From Promicromonosporaceae bacterium (GTDB taxonomy: Bacteria > Actinomycetota > Actinomycetes > Actinomycetales > Cellulomonadaceae), in contig WQZL01000012.1 of assembly GCA_009780755.1 (NCBI GenBank), forward strand, positions 1 to 23,900: a DNA stretch of 23,900 bases, given 5' to 3'. Under the pieces are notes generated by a model. It saw nothing but the letters and a program-made list of their open reading frames with translations, ran no database searches and was not told the DNA's origin. A program made the translations under genes and the position numbers. Below, piece by piece: positions 15,388 to 22,418 of this stretch; position 1 is the stretch's first letter; each line of letters begins with the position of its first letter.

Positions 15388-15686
15388 CAGCTATCGTCCA
15401 ATGAGTCTAGGAAGACATCCATCTCCGCTACAGAGCCGAAGCGGTGAGGTGGAACCCCGGCGGCCCGATCCACGTCAACCTCCCGCTCCATCGCCTGCCA
15501 CTCAGGGGACCAAAACCATGCTTGATCCGTTGGAACGATTCTCGCTCCGCGAACCGTGACCGCACCGTCTTCGGTCGCGGTGAACTCCACCTTGTCCCCG
15601 ACCTTGACTCGCAGCGCCCGCGCAATCGCCGGCGGAAGCGTGAATTGGTTGCGCTTGCGAACTTCGGCGAACTCGGTGATTGTCAT
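15387..15686 (-). CDS. AbrB/MazE-type DNA-binding antitoxin
   Basis: From ATG 15686 the product has 99 residues. Residues about 3-45 form a swapped-hairpin AbrB/SpoVT domain: EFAEVRKRNQFTLPPAIARALRV followed by KVGDKVEFTATEDGAVTVRG (given in two parts). The acidic C-terminal half (about 65-99, many D and E) is expected to bind and mask the toxin encoded immediately downstream. The upstream ATG at about 15704 is possible, but the chosen one has GAAAAT exactly 6 nt upstream. Two direct repeats in the promoter suggest autorepression, as in other TA operons. Confidence 0.82.
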   Translation of the reverse strand: MTITEFAEVRKRNQFTLPPAIARALRVKVGDKVEFTATEDGAVTVRGARIVPTDQAWFWSPEWQAMEREVDVDRAAGVPPHRFGSVAEMDVFLDSLDDS

Positions 15687-15692
15687 GTTCTG

Positions 15693-15710
15693 ATTTTCGC
15701 ACATTCGCAC
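15693..15710 (-). promoter_or_regulatory. Putative promoter/operator of the TA operon
   Basis: On the minus strand GTGCGAA occurs twice with an 8-nt period (15710-15704 and 15702-15696), overlapping the -10 candidate GAAAAT (15698-15693), which ends 6 nt before the antitoxin ATG. TTGCTC lies 17 nt further upstream. This would be the site of TA autoregulation. Confidence 0.4.
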
Positions 15711-15773
15711 TTTCGGAGCAACAAGAAATGAGCACGATGATCGCACCTGTTGAAACCGCGAGCCAATCGGCGG

Positions 15774-17684
15774 TTAGCCCTCGGGAATCCAGATGCGCAT
15801 GGTGGAGGGGCCACGGTTTGCCCAGGCGTGGTACGGGATAAGTGGCACAAGGCGCTCTTCACCCGTTGCCGAAGCGACAACCTCTGCACTTGGCCCGAAC
15901 GGCCAATCGGAGTCGGCAGGGGTTGCCGTGCGGATTGGCACCAGCACCTGACCGTCGCGCTCCACCGGGGACTGCCCGGTACTGATGCGGGCCGTCGCCA
16001 CGTCGCCACCCAGATCTATCGATTCCAGCGCCAGCACCATCGGGCCGCGCTCGACGGCCACCTGACCACGCACCGCATCTACCCGCGGGTCAGCGTACGT
16101 CCAGCGGGGGGCCATCGGCAGGTCGAGAGTGACGGTTTCACCGGCGGCCGGGCCAGGCACCTCGACGTAACCGGGCGCCACCGGCAGGTCACCGGCGGAG
16201 GTTCGCACCACGGCCCCGGCGGCCCACGAGGGCACGCGCAGGGTAAGCGTCCACGGGTCTTTCGGCGCTTCGACCGCCGTGACCTCGATGACCCCGCCTT
16301 CGGGATAGCCCGTAGCCATCCGCAGCATCACGTCACCTGCGGCAATCCGCACCCGGATGGTTGCCGGGGCGTACTGGTGAAGCTGCACCCCTCCGTCATC
16401 GACGGTGGCCAGGTAGGCGCCCAGCGAGGCGAAGATACGGGTCAGGTTCGAGCCGCAGCAAGAGACGGTAAAGAACGGCGGCCGGGCCGACGTGGCCGAC
16501 CGGGCGGCTGGCTCTTCTAGGCTCGGTGCCACGCCAGGCACGCGCTGATGCAACAGGTTGGTATAGAAGAATCCGCGCCCGTCGGCGGCCGGGGCGGCGG
16601 CCACCAGGTTGTACAGCGTGCGCTCCACGGCGTCGGCGTGCCGCACATCGCCGGTGGCAACGGTGAGCCGATGGTTGACCATCACCGAGGCGATGCCCGC
16701 GCAGGTCTCGGCGTAGGCGCGGTCGGGTGGCAGTTCCCAGTCGAGGCCGAAGCTCTCCCCCTCGTGGTGGGCGCCCATCCCCCCGGTCAGGTAGGTGCGG
16801 CGGGCCAGCGTGGTGCGCACCTGCCCGGTGACCGCGTCGAGCAGCTCGGCGTCGGCGTCCTCCACGGCCAGGTCAACCGCCCCGGCGGCCAGGTACAGCG
16901 CCCGAACAGCATGCCCGTCAAGCACGGTGGCCTCACGCACGGCCACATTGTCCTGGAAGTATTGCTGGCCAAGGAAAATTTCGCCAAGCAACCCTTGACC
17001 GTGCCGCTCGATGAACAGGCGAGCCTGGTCAAGATAGCGGCGCTCTCCGGTCACGCGGTAAAGCTCGACTAGCGCGGTCTCAATCTCGGCGTGGCCACAG
17101 ATGGCCTGGCGCCCGTCGACGCCGAACTCGGCGCAAACGTGGTCAGCGGCGCGGATAACCACGCGGACGAGGGTGTCGTCCAGCCCGACGGTGCGCGCCC
17201 GAGCGACACCGGCCTGAATCAGATGGCCGAAACAGTACAGTTCGTGGCCCCACTCCATGTCGGAGTAGCGCTCACCCTGGCCAGGGCGGCCAAACATGGT
17301 GTTCAGGTAGCCGTCCGGTTCCTGCGCGGCGGCGACGCGCGCAACTAGGGCGTCATACCTCGCCTGCAATTCGGCATCGTCGCTGCGGCCAAGCTCCCAG
17401 GCCATGCCCTCAAGCAGCTTGTAGACCTCCGAGTCGGAGAACTCGCGCCCGGCGCGGTCAGCGGGCAGACGACCCTGGACGGCGGCGTCGAAGTTACCCG
17501 TCCAACCCAGCTTCTCTAGCCAGTGCTCAACGTGGTCGATCAGGGCCGAGGCGTTGAGACCCTGCCGTTCCCCCCAAAAACCACCCTCGATGGTCACCTC
17601 ATTGATACCCAGCGGGCGCCACTTGGCGGCGCTCGGAGCGAAGGGCAGCCCGCGGCCGGATGCGCCAGACATTTGGGTCTTCAT
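15774..17684 (-). CDS. GH127-family glycosidase (beta-L-arabinofuranosidase-like)
   Basis: The 636-residue protein (DUF1680/GH127) is probably cytoplasmic, since no signal peptide is visible. Family members release beta-L-arabinofuranose from plant hydroxyproline-linked glycans. The zinc/thiolate site is recognisable: HEGES with E310, AETC with E326 and C328, and VSCCGSN with C409/C410. These correspond to the acid/base Glu, metal ligands and nucleophilic Cys described for HypBA1. The N-terminal VTIEGGFWGERQGLN and GKLEG-like VYKLLEGMAWELG also fit. ATG 17684 is chosen because AAGGAG lies 7 nt upstream; the frame continues to 17849 without a better start. A LacI-type operator candidate overlaps its promoter. 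No transporter is adjacent. Actual specificity is inferred from the family. Confidence 0.9.
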   Translation of the reverse strand: MKTQMSGASGRGLPFAPSAAKWRPLGINEVTIEGGFWGERQGLNASALIDHVEHWLEKLGWTGNFDAAVQGRLPADRAGREFSDSEVYKLLEGMAWELGRSDDAELQARYDALVARVAAAQEPDGYLNTMFGRPGQGERYSDMEWGHELYCFGHLIQAGVARARTVGLDDTLVRVVIRAADHVCAEFGVDGRQAICGHAEIETALVELYRVTGERRYLDQARLFIERHGQGLLGEIFLGQQYFQDNVAVREATVLDGHAVRALYLAAGAVDLAVEDADAELLDAVTGQVRTTLARRTYLTGGMGAHHEGESFGLDWELPPDRAYAETCAGIASVMVNHRLTVATGDVRHADAVERTLYNLVAAAPAADGRGFFYTNLLHQRVPGVAPSLEEPAARSATSARPPFFTVSCCGSNLTRIFASLGAYLATVDDGGVQLHQYAPATIRVRIAAGDVMLRMATGYPEGGVIEVTAVEAPKDPWTLTLRVPSWAAGAVVRTSAGDLPVAPGYVEVPGPAAGETVTLDLPMAPRWTYADPRVDAVRGQVAVERGPMVLALESIDLGGDVATARISTGQSPVERDGQVLVPIRTATPADSDWPFGPSAEVVASATGEERLVPLIPYHAWANRGPSTMRIWIPEG

Positions 17685-17710
17685 TGACTTTCTCCTTGAT
17701 CGAGACGACA

Positions 17711-17736
17711 CGTTTACAACGTTTACCAAAACCGTA
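17711..17736 (-). promoter_or_regulatory. Putative promoter and LacI-type operator of the GH127 gene
   Basis: On the minus strand TACGGT (17736-17731) is a plausible -10. It is directly followed by GGTAAACGTTGTAAACG, which contains GTAAACG twice with a 9-nt period and a palindromic AACGTT, typical of CG-centred LacI/CcpA-like operators. A repressor there would cover the transcription start. The word ACCACGCCACACCC also occurs twice (17736-17749, 17776-17789) upstream. Confidence 0.45.
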
Positions 17737-17800
17737 CCACGCCACACCCCAGCCCAACACCCCTCCTCCCTGCTAACCACGCCACACCCAACTCCCGGCT

Positions 17801-17864
17801 GTTCGAGCATAAGTCGTGTTGTTCGAGCGCTCGGGCGCTCGAACAACACGACTTATGCTCGAAC
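17801..17864. repeat. Perfect 30-bp inverted repeat with a 4-nt loop
   Basis: Arms 17801-17830 and 17835-17864 are perfectly complementary around TCGG. Each arm itself starts and ends with GTTCGAGC or its complement, so the octamer occurs four times. It lies between two divergent genes, 117 nt before the GH127 start and 35 nt before the small membrane protein, so it is not placed as a normal terminator. It may be a protein-binding or mobile palindromic element. Confidence 0.95.
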
Positions 17865-17886
17865 GCGAAGACCTTACGGTGCAACA

Positions 17887-17892
17887 TAGAAT
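17887..17892 (+). promoter_or_regulatory. -10 box of the first small membrane protein (leaderless)
   Basis: TAGAAT is followed by exactly 6 nt and the GTG start codon. The identical word with identical spacing precedes the paralogue at 18334. Confidence 0.6.
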
Positions 17893-17898
17893 GCCTAC

Positions 17899-18324
17899 GT
17901 GCGGAAACAGGTTAGGTTGCTGATGATGCTGTGTGCGCTGAGCCTCATCGGTATCGCGAGCCTGTTTATGCCCGCTGGTGAATCCAGGGCTGGCGGCAAC
18001 GTGAACTTCTTCGAGTTGAGCGTGACGCGGTATGCCGCTCATGCCTTAACCGTACTCACAATCACCGGCTTGTTCGGCTTGGTCGCGGTATTCACCGGCG
18101 CGAGATGGGCTGCAAAAGTTGCTGGCTTGCTTGGTATCGTTTCAGGTCCCGTTAGCCTTGTCGCGATCATAGTTGCAGGTGCAAGCAGTCAGACCGGCAC
18201 AGACTCTGGTATTGGCGCTATCACAATGTTCATGGTGGCGTTCCTACTCCCCCTGACCGGCATCATCATCCTGACCACAACCGCGAAACGACAAGCTCCA
18301 CGCACAGCCACATCCGGATCATAG
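17899..18324 (+). CDS. Small four-helix membrane protein, first of a paralogous pair
   Basis: I do not recognise a family. The 141-residue protein has four hydrophobic segments at about 6-25, 48-68, 71-94 and 105-127, with few charged residues except at the termini. The N-terminus (MLCALSLIGIASLFMP) closely matches that of the next gene (LMTALSLVGIASLYVP), and the number and spacing of helices are alike, so the two are tandem paralogues. The GTG start is fixed by TAGAAT 6 nt upstream. The stop codon TAG (18322-18324) forms the first half of the -10 box of the next gene. A role as an inner-membrane subunit or immunity-like protein is conceivable, but nothing in the sequence shows it. Confidence 0.78.
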   Translation: MRKQVRLLMMLCALSLIGIASLFMPAGESRAGGNVNFFELSVTRYAAHALTVLTITGLFGLVAVFTGARWAAKVAGLLGIVSGPVSLVAIIVAGASSQTGTDSGIGAITMFMVAFLLPLTGIIILTTTAKRQAPRTATSGS

Positions 18325-18327
18325 AAT
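18322..18327 (+). promoter_or_regulatory. -10 box of the second small membrane protein, overlapping the first gene's stop
   Basis: TAGAAT begins with the TAG stop codon of the preceding gene and ends 6 nt before the ATG at 18334. The second paralogue can therefore be transcribed separately as a leaderless mRNA. Confidence 0.6.
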
Positions 18328-18333
18328 GACGCC

Positions 18334-18768
18334 ATGCGCAGGACTGTGTGGCTACCGCTGTTGATGACGGCCTTGAGCCTCGTAGGAATCGCGAGTCTCT
18401 ACGTGCCGATGGTCGACTTTTGTGGCCGGTTCGCCTCCCGGGTGTTCCGCATGTCAGGCACGACAGGTCCCGCATCCGTGGTCCTGCTTCTGCTGCTTGC
18501 GCTTGGCGTGACAAGTCTCGTGATGACGTTTTGGCGGACCAGGCACAGCCTCGTTGCCGTCGGTGGCCTCGGAGTTGTCGCCAGCCTGGCGCTTCTAGCG
18601 ATGGCCTGGCTCGCGGTCGAGATCGGAGACCCCAACATAGATGGCATTTGGAACTGCTGGAATGCAAGCCCCACGCCGTGGATCATGCTGCCGATAATCA
18701 CTGCAAGCGCGCTGCTCGCCTTGAGCGTCATCATGCTGGTCACCAGCGGCAAGTCGACTGTCCGCTAG
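18334..18768 (+). CDS. Small four-helix membrane protein, second of a paralogous pair
   Basis: The 144-residue protein of unknown function has hydrophobic segments at about 6-26, 46-64, 72-95 and 114-136. It shares the N-terminal ALSLVGIASLY motif and overall topology with the preceding gene, while the rest is strongly diverged. It has a Cys in the first loop (DFCGRF) and another in the last loop (WNCWNASP), which could form a disulfide if both loops face outside; that is inference. It has its own leaderless-type promoter 9 nt after the upstream stop. A weak hairpin follows the stop. Confidence 0.78.
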   Translation: MRRTVWLPLLMTALSLVGIASLYVPMVDFCGRFASRVFRMSGTTGPASVVLLLLLALGVTSLVMTFWRTRHSLVAVGGLGVVASLALLAMAWLAVEIGDPNIDGIWNCWNASPTPWIMLPIITASALLALSVIMLVTSGKSTVR

Positions 18769-18792
18769 GCGGCAGACAGCAGTGCCTGCCGC
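18769..18792 (+). terminator. Weak hairpin after the paralogous membrane proteins
   Basis: Seven-bp arms GCGGCAG (18769-18775) and CTGCCGC (18786-18792) enclose a 10-nt loop directly after the stop codon. No T-tract follows, so termination strength is uncertain. Confidence 0.35.
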
Positions 18793-18876
18793 GCCACCCA
18801 AGGGCCTAGCCCCGGTGACGAGCGTAAGGTAGACGGAACAAATCCGCCGTCATAGCTGAAGAGAGTCCCCGTCACG

Positions 18877-20445
18877 ATGCCTGCTGCCACAGCCCAGGAG
18901 TACGCGCCGCGTGTGCCGACGGTGCCGCCTGCGATGACGCATCCACAAAAACTCAGGGCGCTCTCGGGCATCATGATGGGCACCTTCGTGGCTATGTTGG
19001 CGGCCACCATTGTCTCCTCATCCATGCCGCGCATCGTCGCCGATCTCGGTGGCACCCAAAGCGAGTTCACCTGGGTAATCACCGCCACCCTGCTCGCGCA
19101 GACCATCGCCACACCGCTATGGGGCAAGTTCGCCGACCTGTTTAATCGCAAGCGCTTGGTGCAGATTGCCCTGACAATCACCGTACTCGCGGCGGCGGCC
19201 GCCGGGTTTGCCCAGAATGCCACAATGCTGATCGCCTTCCGCGCCGGGCAAGGGGTTGGCGCTGGCGGCCTGATGGCGCTGGGCACCGTGTTGCTCACCG
19301 ATATTGTCAGCCCCCGCGAGCGCGGCCGCTACATGGGCATCATGGGTGCGTTCATGGCCGTCTCTCAGGTGGGCGGGCCGTTGCTTGGCGGCATCATCAC
19401 CGACTCGGCCCTGGGCTGGCGGTGGAACTTCTTCATGGCCACTCCCTTCGCCATCGCCGCCGCCCTCGTGCTGCAAAAGACCCTGCACCTGCCGCCCCGG
19501 CCAAATCGCGTGACCCGCATCGACTACCTCGGAGCGCTGCTGATTTCGGCAGGCGTGAGCCTAGCCCTCCTGTGGATCACCTTCGCCGGATCGCAGTTCG
19601 CCTGGGCCTCCTGGCAAACCGCCGCGATGGTGGGCGCCGCCGCCGTACTACTGGTGGCCGCCGTGCTGGTGGAGAAGGTGGTGGCCGAGCCAATCATCCC
19701 GCTACACCTGTTCGCGAATCGGACGTTCGTGCTGGCCGTGATCGCCTCCGTCGCGGTGGGTCTCGCGTTGTTTGGCACGGCTGTGTTCGTGGCGCAATAC
19801 TTGCAAATCTCGCGTGGCAAGACCCCCACGCAGTCGGGCCTGCTCACCATCCCGATGGTGGTGGGCACGCTGCTTGCCGCGCAGATTCTTGGCCGCCTCA
19901 TCACCGCCACTGGCCGGTATAAGGCGATCATGGTTGGCGGTGGCCTGGCCCTGCTCGGCGCGCTAATTGGCATGTCCACCATCACCGAACACACTCACCT
20001 GGCGATCATCGGCGTGTACCTGTTCGGCCTGGGTGTCTCCATCGGTGCGCTGATGCAAAACCTCGTACTGGCCGTGCAGAACACGCTCTCGGTGCACGAG
20101 ATGGGTTCGGGCACCTCCACCGTCGCATTCTTCCGCACCTTGGGCGGCACCATCGGCGTCTCCGCCCTTGGCGCCGTGCTTACCGCGCGGGTCGCCCGCG
20201 AAATTTCGGACGGGCTGGCCGCAGCCGGGCTGCCCGCCGACTCCGTGGTGGCGGGCGTCGTACCCAACGTGCACACACTGCCCGAGGAGGTACGGGCCGT
20301 AGTGGAGGTCGCCTATGCCGACGGCATCTCTCATATCTTTGGCCTCGCCATTCCGATGGCCACCATCGCCCTGATCGCCACGCTACTCATCAAGGAAATC
20401 CCGCTGGGCCGCAAATCCGGTATCGAAGAAGTCCTAGAGCAGTAA
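18877..20445 (+). CDS. DHA2-type (EmrB/QacA) MFS drug exporter
   Basis: The 522-residue protein has the length and layout of 14-helix drug:H+ antiporters. Motif A (GKFADLFNRKR, about 88-98) follows TM2. The WVITATLLAQTIATPLWG segment, the RAGQGVGAGG loop and the motif C stretch (QVGGPLLGG, about 166-174) fit the DHA2 family. The N-terminal 25 residues are cytoplasmic and Pro/Thr-rich. A larger loop before the last helix (about 435-490) matches the EmrB/QacA layout. Substrates are unknown; family members export lipophilic cations, antibiotics or fatty acids. A weak GAAGAGAG lies about 11 nt before the ATG. No TetR or MarR regulator is adjacent. Confidence 0.93.
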   Translation: MPAATAQEYAPRVPTVPPAMTHPQKLRALSGIMMGTFVAMLAATIVSSSMPRIVADLGGTQSEFTWVITATLLAQTIATPLWGKFADLFNRKRLVQIALTITVLAAAAAGFAQNATMLIAFRAGQGVGAGGLMALGTVLLTDIVSPRERGRYMGIMGAFMAVSQVGGPLLGGIITDSALGWRWNFFMATPFAIAAALVLQKTLHLPPRPNRVTRIDYLGALLISAGVSLALLWITFAGSQFAWASWQTAAMVGAAAVLLVAAVLVEKVVAEPIIPLHLFANRTFVLAVIASVAVGLALFGTAVFVAQYLQISRGKTPTQSGLLTIPMVVGTLLAAQILGRLITATGRYKAIMVGGGLALLGALIGMSTITEHTHLAIIGVYLFGLGVSIGALMQNLVLAVQNTLSVHEMGSGTSTVAFFRTLGGTIGVSALGAVLTARVAREISDGLAAAGLPADSVVAGVVPNVHTLPEEVRAVVEVAYADGISHIFGLAIPMATIALIATLLIKEIPLGRKSGIEEVLEQ

Positions 20446-20462
20446 ACCCATCGTCAACTCTG

Positions 20463-20508
20463 GATCCTGCGACTGCGGTCGCTTCGCTCCCATCGCGCAG
20501 GATGACGG
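20463..20508. repeat. REP2 copy after the drug exporter gene
   Basis: It starts GGATCCTGCGACTGCGGTC and ends GCGCAGGATGACGG, with GCTTCGCTCC in the middle, 18 nt after the exporter stop. It is a single REP2 palindrome in the gap before the lipoprotein gene. Confidence 0.8.
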
Positions 20509-20583
20509 GCAATTCTGGATAACGGTTGGGTCACAGTTGCGGTTTGCTGGTGACAGCCGGGCGTGGTGTTGTCATGTTTGGGC

Positions 20584-21552
20584 ATGACTACCTCTAACTC
20601 GCCCTCGGCCCGCAAAACTGCGCTCGCCATCGCGGCATCAACCCTACTGATCGGAATGCTGCTCTCCGGCTGCTCCGGCGACGATGGTGCTGCCGGGGGG
20701 TGGAGCCGTCAGGCCAACGAAGCTGTGGCCATGACGGGGATGGCAGATGGAGCGATCTCGGCCGAATTCGACTTCGCCGACGAGGCGCCCGCATCAGCCC
20801 CACAGGCTGGCCGCGATGCGAATGCCTACACGACTCGTGAGATCATCACCCGAGGCAACGCCACCGTCGTCGTCGACGATCCCCTTGATGTCGCCTCGCG
20901 TCTTGCCGCTGAGGTGGAACGCATTGGCGGACACATCGAATCCCGCAACGAGACACAGGGCACGGCAGATACCCGCCCGTCGGCCTGGCTGGTGCTGCGC
21001 ATCCCCTCTGCCCAGATGAGCGCCACCCTCGATAATCTCGCAAGCTTCGGCGAAGTGCGCAACGTCAATGTTTCCCGCGAGGATGTCACCGCCCAGGGCG
21101 CCGACCTAGATGCCCGAATCGATGCACTGAACGCCTCTATCACCCGACTCACCGCGCTGATGAATGAGGCCACCAACGTTGAAGACCTACTAAACGCCGA
21201 GCGAGAACTGACCTGGCGTCAGGCCGATCTCGACGGGCTGCGCGCCCAGCGCAACACGCTCACCGATCAGGTGCGCATGTCCACGCTGCACGTCTCCCTG
21301 CATACCGAGGCCGAGGTGGGGGCCACGCGCCCCGGAGGATTCCTCGGCGGGCTACAGAATGGCTGGGACGCCCTGCTCCGCTTCGGTAGTGGCACCCTCG
21401 TCACCATCGGCGCGGTCCTCCCCTGGCTGACCGTCGCCGCCGTAGTAGCCCTATGCGCCCGAATCACTCTCCGCCATCGTCGCCGCAACCACCCAACACC
21501 CCCCACCGACCCCCCAACCCCCACCGACCCCCACCTCCCCGAACCCAACTAA
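20584..21552 (+). CDS. DUF4349-like lipoprotein with coiled coil and C-terminal membrane anchor
   Basis: From ATG 20584 the product has 322 residues. A lipoprotein signal peptide (about 10-30) ends in LLSGC with acylated Cys 30. The extracytoplasmic part has an EIITRGNATVVVDDP strand region, VERIGGHIESRNE and a predicted coiled coil at about 170-232, as in DUF4349 proteins. A TM helix at about 272-295 is followed by a basic patch and a short Pro-rich tail with repeated PTDP. DUF4349 has no established biochemical role; a cell-envelope function is likely. The GTG seven codons upstream (20563) is in frame, but the ATG better fits the signal-peptide start. Confidence 0.85.
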   Translation: MTTSNSPSARKTALAIAASTLLIGMLLSGCSGDDGAAGGWSRQANEAVAMTGMADGAISAEFDFADEAPASAPQAGRDANAYTTREIITRGNATVVVDDPLDVASRLAAEVERIGGHIESRNETQGTADTRPSAWLVLRIPSAQMSATLDNLASFGEVRNVNVSREDVTAQGADLDARIDALNASITRLTALMNEATNVEDLLNAERELTWRQADLDGLRAQRNTLTDQVRMSTLHVSLHTEAEVGATRPGGFLGGLQNGWDALLRFGSGTLVTIGAVLPWLTVAAVVALCARITLRHRRRNHPTPPTDPPTPTDPHLPEPN

Positions 21553-21559
21553 CCCTGAG

Positions 21560-21619
21560 ATCGGTAATCCGGGCTGAAATCGGCTGGTCCCCCTACCGAT
21601 TTCAGCCCGGATTACCGAT
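21560..21619. repeat. Perfect 24-bp inverted repeat with a 12-nt loop
   Basis: Arms 21560-21583 and 21596-21619 are perfectly complementary. Each arm begins and ends with ATCGG or its complement, repeating the design of the palindrome at 17801-17864. It lies 7 nt after the lipoprotein stop and could terminate that transcript, although there is no T-tract after the right arm. Confidence 0.95.
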
Positions 21620-21637
21620 TTCACGCAGATACTCGCT

Positions 21638-21643
21638 TAGGGT
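21638..21643 (+). promoter_or_regulatory. Putative -10 box of the CREST-like gene
   Basis: TAGGGT is followed by 8 nt and the GTG start at 21652, with no Shine-Dalgarno sequence. The spacing is slightly longer than in the other leaderless candidates here. Confidence 0.4.
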
Positions 21644-21651
21644 GGACGCCT

Positions 21652-22365
21652 GTGACCTATATCCCGCCTTCCTGCGAGCCGTCCGGTTCCGAACACTGGT
21701 ATCAGGCGATGAGTGCCTGGACCTCGCTGGCCTTTGTTGCGTTTGGTCTACTCATCATCTGGTGTGCGCTGCGGAGGCGCCGCCGGATTCCGGCGGTTTC
21801 GACCGGCTCAATCACCAATATTGGATTCGCGCCCAACGCCTTGACCATTCAGGTGTTGCTGGGCGTGCTGGCCATTGGTAATGGCATCGGCTCGGTGATC
21901 CAGCACGGGCCGGAGCCGTCATGGAATCCCATAGTGCATGATCCGCCGCTGATGGGGGCGCTCGCTTTGGTTGCGGCCGACGCTGTAGCGGGTCTGCGCC
22001 CTGAGTGGCGTTTCCGGCACTGGTGGTGGCTCACCCCGACGGCGCTAACAACGGCACTGGCCGCCATCGCGCCAGGAGCCGCATCGGTGTCGATGGGAGT
22101 AGCGGCCGCGATTGCCATTCCCTTGGCGGCCTGGCGGGCTTGGCAGGAGCCAGCCATTCGCCCTCACACTCTTCTGGCGTTGGGCATTCTTGGCACGGGC
22201 GGGATTATCGGCGAGCTGTCTCGCCCCGGTCGCCCGCTGTGTGTACCGGGCAGCGCCTTCTTCGAGTCGGGCTGGTCGGGTCACGCGATCTGGCACATTC
22301 TGGCCGCCGCCGCCCTCTGGGTGTTGGCCCCGACACTCGGCGCAAGACCCGCAGTGGCCACTTAG
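21652..22365 (+). CDS. CREST-superfamily (ceramidase-like) integral membrane hydrolase
   Basis: The 237-residue protein has about seven hydrophobic segments. It carries the CREST metal-site pattern: S81-x3-H85 (GSVIQH), D97 in a following HDPP, and H211-x3-H215 (GHAIWH) in the last helix. These are the residues that hold zinc in alkaline ceramidases and PAQR receptors. The N-terminal CEPSGSEHWYQAMSAWTSLAF is compatible with bacterial members, in which a CE...W-S-LAF pattern precedes TM1. The substrate, probably a lipid amide, is unknown. Residues 48-55 (AVSTGSIT), just after an RRRRR stretch, are encoded by a degenerate REP1. The start is GTG. Confidence 0.75.
   Translation: MTYIPPSCEPSGSEHWYQAMSAWTSLAFVAFGLLIIWCALRRRRRIPAVSTGSITNIGFAPNALTIQVLLGVLAIGNGIGSVIQHGPEPSWNPIVHDPPLMGALALVAADAVAGLRPEWRFRHWWWLTPTALTTALAAIAPGAASVSMGVAAAIAIPLAAWRAWQEPAIRPHTLLALGILGTGGIIGELSRPGRPLCVPGSAFFESGWSGHAIWHILAAAALWVLAPTLGARPAVAT
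21793..21817 (+). repeat. Degenerate REP1 inside the CREST-like gene
   Basis: The 25 bp match the REP1 minimal element of the dinG-like gene (read on the coding strand) at 22 of 25 positions. It is translated as AVSTGSIT, in the same frame as VVSTGSTT in the helicase. Confidence 0.7.
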
Positions 22366-22418
22366 CACCACCTTACGCCTGCTTGGCCACACCCGAACGC
22401 CGAACGGGCGTGGTGGTG
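22366..22418. terminator. Bidirectional hairpin between convergent genes
   Basis: CACCACC-TT-ACGCC (22366-22379) pairs with GGCGT-GGTGGTG (22407-22418) with a 2-nt bulge. It fills the gap between the convergent CREST-like gene and the ABM-like gene, so it is a natural terminator for both. Confidence 0.55.

Noticed and set aside
16548..17072. Plus-strand open frame opposite the GH127 gene
   Set aside because: Shadow frame; the GH127 active-site motifs on the minus strand are unambiguous.
17801..17864. Palindrome as a transcription terminator
   Set aside because: It lies between two divergent starts, where no transcript is expected to end, and has no T-tract on either side.
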